Below, piece after piece: positions 38,088-48,615 of a stretch of 64,000 nt of DNA. Position 1 is the first letter of the stretch; the number at the start of each line of letters is the position of its first letter. The position numbers were made by a program, and so were the translations under genes. Source of the stretch: Lantana camara (Eukaryota; Streptophyta; Magnoliopsida; Lamiales; Verbenaceae); assembly GCA_037501455.1 (NCBI GenBank), contig CM074858.1, forward strand, positions 48,357,001 through 48,421,000. Reading direction: 5' to 3'. The notes under the pieces are model-generated. The model saw nothing but the letters and a program-made list of their open reading frames with translations, was not told where the DNA came from and made no database searches.

Positions 38088-38117
38088 TTACACTTACACT
38101 TACACTTACACTTATCA
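38088..38117. repeat. ACTTAC hexamer array
   Basis: About five to six ACTTAC-type units. The partner LTR has two fewer units (about 44421-44440), accounting for the 12-bp length difference between the LTRs. Confidence 0.9.
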
Positions 38118-39042
38118 CGCTTACCAGGCGAAGCTTATCCACAAATCGTATCACGCTTACAAACACACACACACTTAACAAAGCTTGTCAAAACAAAAGA
38201 AAATAGAGCTTATATACGTATAAAAGCGTTTTCAAATTCTTAAGGCAAACGGGATAAATCCCACGAAATACGTATCCAAACACATATCTATATATATACA
38301 TATATAAGTCGCATGCGGGTTCGAAATTCAATTAGGGTCTTAGGTCATCATAACTAAAAGGAAAGAAAACCTCACCTGGACGAGCAAACCAACCAAAACG
38401 GACCAAAAGGAGTCAAACGAACCACTTCCTCAACAACGGAACGAACCTAAGAGCAAAACAAAGAACAAGAGGCAAACTTAGACTCAAATGAACCATATTG
38501 ACGCTCGGCGAATGCGTATGAATACATAGGAGATGCTATTATGTCATGAACACGTTCATGTGCACTATTAAGGAATTTAAATCATATAATCAAGTCATTC
38601 AATTCTTCGCTCACTTTCATTCGAATTCATAATTTCACGTTTCCAATCAATTCAAGAAATTCAAGGCACAAGCTCCAACATTTAAGCAAATAAGAGCATT
38701 GAAGCAAATTAAGTTCGACACATAATCAAACGTATTCAATCTTACACAAAACCCTACTACATACACCCTATTACATAATATAACATATTCCCAAAGTTTG
38801 AAAGCAAGAACAAATCACAAGACATGGGAAAAGGGTTATGGAAATCACAAACGCCACAAAACGCACATAAACGGCATTCAACAAAAGCACGCCTAAATCT
38901 CACCCAAAAGTTATGAAATCGAACCACAATATTCCCAAAACATATTATAACAAGTTCATAGTTCATCACAAATGAAGATAAAGGCATCAAAGAGGTGAAA
39001 CAAACCAAAAACCGAAAAGGAAAACCAAGGGCTGCGCAGGGG

Positions 39043-39168
39043 GAGGGACACGGGGGTGTCCCTCAACTAAACTAAGCTGAGCCACGCCCGTGGCTCAGTC
39101 CAGACATGCCCAGGAAGCATGACACGCCCGTGTCTCACCTTTCAAGGCAAATGAGACACGGGGGTGTC
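39043..39168 (-). repeat. Palindrome cluster in LTR A3
   Basis: 39043-39064: GAGGGACAC/GTGTCCCTC around GGGG, perfect. 39077-39098: CTGAGCCAC/GTGGCTCAG around GCCC, perfect; the inner arm has changed on both sides relative to the usual GACAC/GTGTC. 39121-39134: GACAC/GTGTC around GCCC. 39155-39168: GACAC/GTGTC around GGGG. Confidence 0.92.
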
Positions 39169-41022
39169 ACGGTACAGCACCAAAAACGCATACAAAGTTT
39201 GCCGGCAAAACTGACCCTAAACAAAATCAGTCCAAAAGCATAGCAAATCAACTCCAAATATTATGAAACTTGATATACAACATAATTAGCATGTTAGGAA
39301 CATATTTCATTTAGAACTCAAAGGCTAAATCACGCATTAAGGTCACCGAAATCATGCAGCAACTCTGGAGCGCCAAAAACGGACATATGAGCTCAATTGG
39401 TTCAATCATGCCATGATCAAGTGCTTAGGAGTTGAAAATGAAGCTAAAACTCTAGGGAATGAATACTAACATGATGAGAAACTAATATACTCCATGTATA
39501 TGCAAATTGACACGAATTGGAGCACATTAGAACCACCAAATAATCACAAAACGCAACAGCAGCAGTTCGGTTCGCGCATAGCATACAAACAGGCCATCAT
39601 GCTTCGATTAGGAGCTGAAAATGAATCTAAAAACTTGCAAGAGCAGGGATAACATGTAAAGAAATTAGTATACAACATCTCCATGCAAATTCGCACGAAT
39701 TGGAAGTCATTAACTCAAGCAACGAAGCACAAAACGTCACAGCGGTTCCAAAACAGGGGAGCAGATTTTAAGGTTCAAGAACTCAAGTTTGCAGCCATAT
39801 TAAAGCATGAATTCAGGGAAAAACGAAGCAAATTCATAGAAAAACATGTATACTACATTACCAAGCATTAGCATACGAAATTGGAGGCAAGAATTCATCC
39901 ATTTGATCTCAAAAACGTGACAGCAGTTTGGTGGAAATGAGCAGATTTGCAGCAGTTCGGTTTTCAAGTTTCATGGCCAAAAAATTCAAGGTTTCAATCA
40001 TGCTATCAAAGAGAAAACAACTCTAACACATCTAGCATGAAGTAAGAATCAAGAATGGAAGCAAAGGAGTTCATATAATCAACAAGGAAGCACCAAATCA
40101 GCCACAAACTCAAGCTAAGGCAAGGAAGCAACAAATGACCTCTAACCCTAACTATTCATGCAAGTCTCCATGACCTTATTAAATCTGATGCAAATCATGA
40201 ATTTCAAGGATCAAATGAAGCATAGAAGAGAGGATAATACATAAATATGCTTACCTTTAAGAGTTGATGAAGTATGGAAGAGTTTAGCTCCAAAAATCAC
40301 AAGCCATGGGAAGGGGTTTTCTTTCTTCTTCTTCTTCTTTCCATTTGCAGCAGATTTTTCCTTCTCTTGGGGTGAGGAGCACGAAATGGAGAGGTAGGGA
40401 AGAGATAGGAGTGGTTAAAGATCAAATAAACTAAGGGTTAAAGTTTAAGCATGGTTAAAATGGCCCCACAAGTGTAAGACTAGTCAAAGAAGGTGGCTTA
40501 AGCACAAGCTGTTCGTTCCGGGTGAAAAACGAGGGTCCAAACGGGCTTAGAAAAATACCAAATCAGGTTCCTTGGCTTCGTCTCTTCGTTACGAGTCCAA
40601 CGCATCTTCCAGAATTCGAATCCGAATTCCCTAGCTCAAGTTATGGCCTCCGGAACAAGAGACGCGCTAAAACTAGTTAGGCTCTCATGTCCCTCGTCAA
40701 ATACTTAAGGTTTAAAACCTCGACAAACGAACCCGAAAACATAAAACGAGCATGCAAACACCTTCATAACTCACATATATCACGCATATCGAAATCTCAC
40801 AAAAATCGGAATTGAATTCCGGCACATAACGAGCAAATTACGAGCATACGAAACTTAAACGTTTAAAATCAAAGTTCATGAATATAACCAATTAATTTCA
40901 TATAAATTCAAATAATCATATAAGCATTAAAATAACATTCAAATACGTAATTAAATAATTTAAAGCACATAAAACCCTCTCGTTACGGCGTACCTGGAAA
41001 TCCGAATGATCGGGATGTTACA

Positions 41023-41036
41023 AACTCCCCTCCTTC
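41023..41036 (-). promoter_or_regulatory. Polypurine tract of the A element
   Basis: The minus strand reads GAAGGAGGGGAGTT, immediately before the 3' LTR start TGTAACATCCC. Confidence 0.8.
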
Positions 41037-41039
41037 AAA

Positions 41040-41059
41040 AGGACCTGTCCTCAGGTCCT
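41040..41059 (-). repeat. Dyad beside the polypurine tract
   Basis: AGGACCT - GTCCTC - AGGTCCT; perfect 7-bp arms with a 6-nt loop, 4 bases from the purine tract. Confidence 0.8.
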
Positions 41060-41775
41060 AAGGAGAATCTTGGACGGCTCCGAAGACAAGCCCAAAATCC
41101 ACACTTCCGCTGCGCCACTCTGATCCTATACTTCTCGAAACCCTATCTCCTTAATTGGCGAACCGGACACAAAGTCCTAGTCATTTGCCCCCACTTCCCA
41201 AATAAAGATTCGGGAGTAGTTGGAGAATTCTCAACCTTGGCACGTAGACATTACTACACAAAGTCCATAACGTCTTTCTTATGCCAGAATATCCGGGTCC
41301 CAAAACTCCGAACAACCTCAACCCTGAGTGGGATAAACTCGTGACCTTGCACTCTTTAAGGCGTAGGCTACCGTTCTTCTACGAGCAACACACAACAAAG
41401 GCCTTCCTTTATGCCTCGGTTGGAAACAAGGTAGCCTTTTGTACCTTTGGTTAGGCGAGAGCCAATACCGTGGGTAACTCTCTTCAACCGCCTCTTCCCA
41501 CTCAAAACCGTGCCTCTTACTCTTGAGACAATCCTCGGTTCTTCCACGGGAAATACCAACGGGTTAGCCTTCTACCTAATACCCGAAGATATCGTTGAGT
41601 CCCTGACGGACCTCCTAAAAGCAACAGCTAACGCCAACGAAAACAAGGCACCTTCAGACAAGCTGATCAAAAGCGGCTCGACCCTCACAACTCACCAAGC
41701 ACTCACGAACACTCCACACCACAAGCTCTCACCACAAGAAAGTACTAACACAAAAAGGAAAACAAACAAAGCACA

Positions 41776-42000
41776 CAACGAACAAGAGCCAAGAAGGAAA
41801 AGAAATACATAACAAGCAAAACTAGGAAATAAAGGAAGCACACTTCAAACAAGAACCAAGAAGAGAAAGAATCACACAATAGGCAAGAACCAAGGGTGAA
41901 AGAAATTACGCATCAAGCAAGACTGAAAAGGGAAGGAAACACATTACAAGTAAGAGCCACGAAGGGAAAGAAACACTTAACAAGCAAGAACAAGAAGAGG
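41776..42000 (-). repeat. Minisatellite of about 33 bp in the A internal region
   Basis: About seven imperfect units. CAAG anchor points fall at 41783, 41813, 41850, 41884, 41914, 41947 and 41981, followed by purine-rich GAAAGAAAYAC-type sequence. Strongly A/G-biased on the plus strand, C/T-biased on the element's own strand. Confidence 0.75.
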
Positions 42001-43396
42001 CATAATTACGCAACAAACATAATGAAGAATCACCTAAAAAAAATAAGGAGTAAGACAATAAGCACATGGGTTTCCCCCGAATGTTAAAATATGTGGGAAA
42101 TGTAATGCCATGAATGCTTCATGTACCGTTCACCATAGGAGTAGCGTTGAGTATGGTGCCCTCCTCTTGTTTTCCGGGAGGATCATCTTGTGCTTGAACC
42201 GGGATCTTGAAGTCATAGCATTTCCTTGAAGACCTCAACTTCTTGTTGTTCGATTTAACTTTCATCATGCCTTCGATTCCTCCACAATTGAGTCCTCCTA
42301 CCACCTTTGGTATTGAAATTTCTCTTTGCTTGATATTGGTGACCTCATGAGATTCTTGAGTTTCTTCATTCCACGTAATTTGAGTCTCTACGATATATAT
42401 TAAATTGCTTCCGGTGAGGAGATGTAAAAATCTATCCATCTTCGTTATTTGAATCTTCTTATACTCGGCAACTTTGAAGTCTTAAGTTTTCAAAATTTCT
42501 CTTGTCTCTTAGTTTCTCGCCTTGTCTCCCAATTATATCACCTTGAAATATTTTCCCAACTCGCGACACTTGAAACAATTCCTAATTCCTCTTAATTTGA
42601 TCCTTTTACTCCGGTGTTGGAATCTTTCTTTTCTTGACATTGTTGATATCTTGAAGCTTCTCGAAATTTCTTGAAATTTAGATTCCTTGCTTGATCTTCG
42701 AACCAAACTGATCTTTTCTCCTCATAAGTGTTGGCAAGACTCCCTTCATTAATTGCCCATTCCTTCATAGCTCCTTTTATCTTGTATCCTCGGATCACGC
42801 ACATATTCTTGAAATTTGAAGATTTGATCGAATTTCATACTTACTTGCTTGAAATCAATTCCGAACCTTAGGACAGTCCTCGAAGATACCCAATCTTTTA
42901 AACCTATAGTGGAAATCGTCCATCTACTTTCATTCTTAAATTTGAAACTTTCCTATCACCAAACACGAAAGGAGGGTGCTTGCTCAAAGTTCTCGAATAG
43001 AACTTCTTCACAGGAATTATTCTCGAACTCCTCAAATCTTTATTCAAATCTCTTGATCGCCTAGAACTTGACCTTGATATCCCCATTTCAAACCGCTTCA
43101 AAAGATAAAGTCTCTAAACCCCTTATAGCCCTAATATACCTATCTCCCTTGTCCTTTTCCCGGTAATACTTGTTGATGTCGAAGGAGTATCCTGAAATAA
43201 AATACAATTCCAAGAAAGTATCGATGCATGCGGGGTTTCTAGTGCATGTTCATGTGAACTATTAATACAAATAATATCAAATAATATCAAGTAATTCACA
43301 TAAGTGATGTAGTGAATGCCAACAAACACGAAATCCTAAGCCGAACGACCTAGACAAACCCGACACGACACGAGAGCTCCGGTTTTGCAACCCAGA

Positions 43397-43408
43397 GCTC
43401 TGATACCA
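43397..43408 (-). promoter_or_regulatory. Primer-binding site of the A element
   Basis: The minus strand reads TGGTATCAGAGC, exact for plant initiator tRNA-Met-primed elements. It starts 8 bases inside the 5' LTR boundary at 43417. Confidence 0.93.
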
Positions 43409-43416
43409 CCTATAGA

Positions 43417-46400
43417 TGTAACACCCCGGAGCGAAGGGCGCCACATCCCCCGCACCGTAACCCAACACGTGAAGCGAAATGGGAACTCCGACCACGTATC
43501 AAGCCACGGCGAACGGGTGACAAACAAAAATCCAACCTAGGCTAGGCGGTCTAGACCCTACTCAGAGCACGCAATAAAACAAGTAACGGATGCGGAAGCA
43601 CCAGAATCTCATAAGGCAAATAAACATACTCAAGACATATCAAACTTTCGATTCAATTTATACAAACTTTACAATTCCGAATTTAAAGCATAACTTATAC
43701 ATATTTCAGACTTGGCCAAAGTGCATGAAGAAAACGAAAGTACAATGCATGAGACTCAAGCTATCCTCAAACCCGACTCAAAGACAACCGCCTAGCTCCA
43801 ACACCTCAGAACGGGTACCAGCAACTCAAAGCAAAAGGGGAAAAAAAGATAGAAATAACGAGGGTCAGTCCTAAAGACTGGTGAGGGGGCTAACACACGC
43901 ACCCATACATATACATAAGAGCAAAGCATATACAAAGCTTAAAGGGGTTTATGAACCGGGCACGGTTTTTGCATTCTAAAACATTTAACCCGTGGTAATA
44001 TATATAAAGAAAGAAGGTTGGGGCCGAAGGCCAAATCAGTCAAGTTTTAGAGTTTAGAAATCCGCCCCCGTTTCACAACCATAATCGAAACGTAACGAAC
44101 TGAAAGCTTAAATCCATCACCCTTACTTACTCCATACACCAAGGCAAAACGAAAACAAAGCAAATCATAACCCAACTCCACCCCAACACCGTTTTGGGGA
44201 GAGAGGTGCCCCTCTCAACCCCTGCTGAAAGCTGAATGAGACGGGGGATCCACCCGCTCCTTCGACGGGTCACTAAGCACACCGCCGGCTCAAGAAGACC
44301 CGCCTTCCCCTCGACCTCCCGAGGATGGGCGAAATCTCCCTTTTGTGGAGTCGTGTTGATGAGAGAGCCCGGCGACCCCATGGCCGACCCGGGATCACAT
44401 ACCACTTCTCCGGGGCCCAAACTTACACTTACACTTACACTTATCACGCTTACCAGGCGAAGCTTATCCACAAATCGTATCACGCTTACAAACACACACA
44501 CACTTAACAAAGCTTGTCAAAACAAAAGAAAATAGAGCTTATATACGTATAAAAGCGTTTTCAAATTCTTAAGGCAAACGGGATAAATCCCACGAAATAC
44601 GTATCCAAACACATATCTATATATATACATATATAAGTCGCATGCGGGTTCGAAATTCAATTAGGGTCTTAGGTCATCATAACTAAAAGGAAAGAAAACC
44701 TCACCTGGACGAGCAAACCAACCAAAACGGACCAAAAGGAGTCAAACGAACCACTTCCTCAATAACGGAACGAACCTAAGAGCAAAACAAAGAACAAGAG
44801 GCAAACTTAGACTCAAATGAACCATATTGACGCTCGGCGAATGCGTATGAATACATAGGAGATGCTATTATGTCATGAACACGTTCATGTGCACTATTAA
44901 GGAATTTAAATCATATAATCAAGTCATTCAATTCTTCGCTCACTTTCATTCGAATTCATAATTTCACGTTTCCAATCAATTCAAGAAATTCAAGGCACAA
45001 GCTCCAACATTAAAGCAAATAAGAGCATTGAAGCAAATTAAGTTCGACACATAATCAAACGTATTCAATCTTACACAAAACCCTACTACATACACCCTAT
45101 TACATAATATAACATATTCCCAAAGTTTGAAAGCAAGAACAAATCACAAGACATGGGAAAAGGGTTATGGAAATCACAAACGCCACAAAACGCACATAAA
45201 CGGCATTCAACAAAAGCACGCCTAAATCTCACCCAAAAGTTATGAAATCGAACCACAATATTCCCAAAACATATTATAACAAGTTCATAGTTCATCACAA
45301 ATGAAGATAAAGGCATCAAAGAGGTGAAACAAACCAAAAACCGAAAAGGAAAACCAAGGGCTGCGCAGGGGGAGGGACACGGGGGTGTCCCTCAACTAAA
45401 CTAAGCTGAGCCACGCCCGTGGCTCAGTCCAGACATGCCCAGGAAGCATGACACGCCCGTGTCTCACCTTTCAAGGCAAATGAGACACGGGGGTGTCACG
45501 GTACAGCACCAAAAACGCATACAAAGTTTGCCGGCAAAACTGACCCTAAACAAAATCAGTCCAAAAGCATAGCAAATCAACTCCAAATATTATGAAACTT
45601 GATATACAACATATTTAGCATGTTAGGAACATATTTCATTTAGAACTCAAAGGCTAAATCACGCATTAAGGTCACCGAAATCATGCAGCAACTCTGGAGC
45701 GCCAAAAACGGACATATGAGCTCAATTGGTTCAATCATGCCATGCTCAAGTGCTTAGGAGTTGAAAATGAAGCTAAAACTCTAGGGAATGAATACTAACA
45801 TGATAAGAAACTAATATACTCCATGTATATGCAAATTGACACGAATTGGAGCACATTAGAACCACCAAATAATCACAAAACGCAACAGCAGCAGTTCGGT
45901 TCGCGCATAGCATACAAACAGGCCATCATGCTTCGATTAGGAGCTGAAAATGAATCTAAAAACTTGCAAGATCAGGGCTAACATGTAAAGCAATTAGTAT
46001 ACAACATCTCCATGCAAATTCGCACGAATTGGAAGTCATTAACTCAAGCAACGAAGCACAAAACGTCACAGCGGTTCCAAAACAGGGGAGCAGATTTTAA
46101 GGTTCAAGAACTCAAGTTTGCAGCCATATTAAAGCATGAATTCAGGGAAAAACGAAGCAAATTCATAGAAAAACATGTATACTACATTACCAAGCATTAG
46201 CATACGAAATTGGAGGCAAGAATTCATCCATTTGATCTCAAAAACGTGACAGCAGTTTGGTGGAAATGAGCAGATTTGCAGCAGTTCGGTTTTCAAGTTT
46301 CATGGCCAAAAAATTCAAGGTTTCAATCATGCTATCAAAGAGAAAACAACTCTAACACATCTATCATGAAGTAAGAATCAAGAATGGAAGCAAAGGAGTT

Positions 46401-47351
46401 CATATAATCAACAAGGAAGCACCAAATCAGCCACAAACTCAAGCTAAGGCAAGGAAGCAACAAATGACCTCTAACCCTAACTATTCATGCAAGTCTCCAT
46501 GACCTTATTAAATCTGATGCAAATCATGAATTTCAAGGATCAAATGAAGCATAGAAGAGAGGAGAATACATAAATATGCTTACCTTTAAGAGTTGATGAA
46601 GTATGGAAGAGTTTAGCTCCAAAAATCACAAGCCATGGGAAGGGGTTTTCTTTCTTCTTCTTCTTCTTTCCATTTGCAGCAGATTTTTCCTTCTCTTGGG
46701 GTGAGGAGCACGAAATGGAGAGGTAGGGAAGAGATAGGAGTGGTTAAAGATCAAATAAACCAAGGGTTAAAGTTTAAGCATGGTTAAAATGGCCCCACAA
46801 GTGTAAGACTAGTCAAAGAAGGTGGCTTAAGCACAAGCTGTTCGTTCCGGGCGAAAAACGAGGGTCCAAACGGGCTTAGAAAAATACCAAATCAGGTTCC
46901 TTGGCTTCGTCTCTTCGTTACGAGTCCAACGCATCTTCCAGAATTCGAATCCGAATTCCCTAGCTCAAGTTATGGCCTCCGGAACAAGAGACGCGCTAAA
47001 ACTAGTTAGGCTCTCATGTCCCTCGTCAAATACTTAAGGTTTAAAACCTCGACAAACGAACCCGAAAACATAAAACGAGCATGCAAACACCTTCATAACT
47101 CACATATATCACGCATATCGAAATCTCACAAAAATCGGAATTGAATTCCGGCACATAACGAGCAAATTACGAGCATACGAAACTTAAACGTTTAAAATCA
47201 AAGTTCATGAATATAACCAATTAATTTCATATAAATTCAAATAATCATATAAGCATTAAAATAACATTCAAATACGTAATTAAATAATTTAAAGCACATA
47301 AAACCCTCTCGTTACGGCGTACCTGGAAATCCGAACGATCGGGATGTTACA
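43417..47351 (-). mobile_element. 5' LTR of the intact A element (A4)
   Basis: 3,935 bp, co-linear with A3. It holds the same palindrome cluster (about 45372-45497), donor-like site (about 46578-46587) and AGGTGAGG site (about 44699-44707). It ends GGGATGTTACA at 47351, followed by ATCAC. Confidence 0.95.
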
Positions 47352-47356
47352 ATCAC
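47352..47356. repeat. Target-site duplication ATCAC (right) of the A element
   Basis: Matches 37071-37075. Confidence 0.95.
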
Positions 47357-47729
47357 TGAGATGTCCCTCGTGAGAACATTCCTAAATGGGAAAGGAAGTC
47401 TCCTAGAAACTTCCAGATTAGGAAATATCTCACAGGTCAATAACGTGATTCATTAATCCTTAAACTTGAGATTCTGTAATGTCTCATATGAGCTAACTCT
47501 GTAATCTTTGTTAGAATTAGTTTTAAACTTTAATTGAGTAGGAATTAATTATAAAAGCCCAATTCGAAATAAAGAAGCCCCAAAAATAATTAATTATGAA
47601 TTAATTATTAATTGAAAATTGGCATGATTTATTTGTGAAACAAATATGGTATTATCCAACCTTATTTATTTAAATTAAATAAAAATATAATATTATAAAA
47701 TATTTATTTATGAAATAGATAACGGATAA
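47357..47729 (+). mobile_element. Copia-like LTR remnant, right part
   Basis: Continuation of 36897-37075 across the A element. AT-rich toward its right end, where it meets a Tat-type LTR. Lineage assignment is tentative. Confidence 0.4.
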
Positions 47730-48342
47730 TGATGAGGCTGAAATATGTTTGACCCTCATTTTAGCACGTGGCGTCGTCGTTGTGCGACACGTGGAAATTA
47801 GGGCCTACGTGAGTCGTTCTCAGACGAGCGTCACCCTCATTCCCAAATGTATCCCAACTCTCCAAGAGTTAACTCCCGAGCGTGGAGTGTTGTATTACCC
47901 TCGGAGGAATATCCTCACATGGGTCGCCCTCGTCCCCTCGTCTCCCAGATTGTTCTAATTCTCTAATGGGGAACACTTTCTCGAGCGTTGGACCCTCGGA
48001 ATCTTCGCAGCCCTCGCCCTTGTATGAACTCTCCCACAGGGACGTATTGAGGGGTAAACCTCCTCTCATCACCCCAAAGGCCTTGGCCCAGATATCCCTT
48101 GGATCTGTGAGCCTCCAGGTCTTATGGTTGAACACGAGCGTGTGCTCGCCCTCAACACCAACCCAAAATGGCTCTCTGATATGCATTACACACCCCCGCA
48201 CCTGCCACTGTTGCCTGCCACCAACTTTTCACTAGCTTTTGCAGAAGATTCCTCCTAGGTTTCTTCTCACTGCGCCACGTGTTAGGGCAACATTAGGCCA
48301 GGACCACACGAGGACAATTACTAAAGGGTCCCTGACCCTCAA

Positions 48343-48354
48343 CTATAAATAAGG
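48343..48354 (+). promoter_or_regulatory. TATA box of the Tat-type LTR
   Basis: CTATAAATAAGG sits about 100 bases upstream of the conserved GCGTCGGAG block, as expected for the U3/R boundary of this LTR type. Confidence 0.7.
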
Positions 48355-48615
48355 GACTTCATCTCTCCCACTGTAAGCAATCTCTGATACTTGAACTCTG
48401 CATTTTTGCTTCATCTTCATCTTCCTCAGTTCAGATCATCATCTGACTTAAGCGTCGGAGAGCCAAACTGGGAATGACCCCCAGTTCCCCCAGCTTGGCT
48501 TTTTGACCGTTTGTTCTTGGTGTTTGTCCTAGCAGGTTGAACCCCCCCCCCTTTTTTTTTTTTTCCGGCGAGCTTACTCTGTTTCCCCACACTCAAACAA
48601 ATCTCAAAGTGATCG

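Larger units (their letters stand above)
37076..41022 (-). mobile_element. 3' LTR of the intact A element (A3)
   Basis: 3,947 bp, TGTAACACCCCGG to GGGATGTTACA on the plus strand. On the minus strand it has AAAG|GTAAGC at about 40249-40258, the palindrome cluster 39043-39168, CCAG|GTGAGG near 38370-38378 and the CAGTC/GACTG hairpin at 37525-37539. The ACTTAC hexamer array at about 38088-38117 has two more units than in the other LTR. Paired ORFs such as 37786-38181 and 44127-44510 are simply the same LTR sequence twice. Confidence 0.95.
41023..43416 (-). mobile_element. Internal region of the intact A element
   Basis: 2,394 bp between the LTRs. It is non-coding by inspection: minus-strand ORFs reach only 106 aa (42119-42439) and none resembles a retroelement protein. 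It holds a minisatellite (about 41776-42000), a perfect dyad near the purine tract (41040-41059) and a leader after the primer-binding site with CGTGTCGTGTCGGG and TAGGTCGTTCGGC motifs shared with elements B and C. It could act as an RNA carrying only packaging and priming signals. Confidence 0.8.
37076..47351 (-). mobile_element. Intact non-autonomous Ty3/gypsy-type element, family A (10.3 kb)
   Basis: Two near-identical LTRs (37076-41022 and 43417-47351) flank a 2.4-kb internal region. The element has an initiator-Met-type primer-binding site, a purine tract and a perfect ATCAC duplication. Minus orientation is fixed by those two sites. LTRs make up about 77% of its length. The internal region has no recognisable gag, protease, reverse transcriptase, RNase H, integrase or chromodomain, so it needs proteins in trans. 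By eye the LTRs differ by roughly 19 substitutions plus one 12-bp repeat-number change (about 0.5%), so insertion is recent. The Met-type site and the GAGGACAGG-purine-tract context recall chromovirus (Tekay-like) elements; that lineage link is inference. Confidence 0.95.

Noticed and set aside
37786..38206. Matching ORFs here and at 44127-44535 that might suggest a duplicated conserved gene
   Set aside because: They are the same LTR sequence present twice in one element; overlapping open frames on both strands argue against coding.
37076..47351. The 3.9-kb near-identical duplication as an assembly artefact
   Set aside because: A perfect 5-bp target duplication outside, primer site and purine tract inside, and scattered substitutions between copies show true LTRs.
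47749..48235. Plus- and minus-strand ORFs of 69-117 codons
   Set aside because: They lie in the U3 part of a Tat-type LTR upstream of its TATA box and overlap each other.
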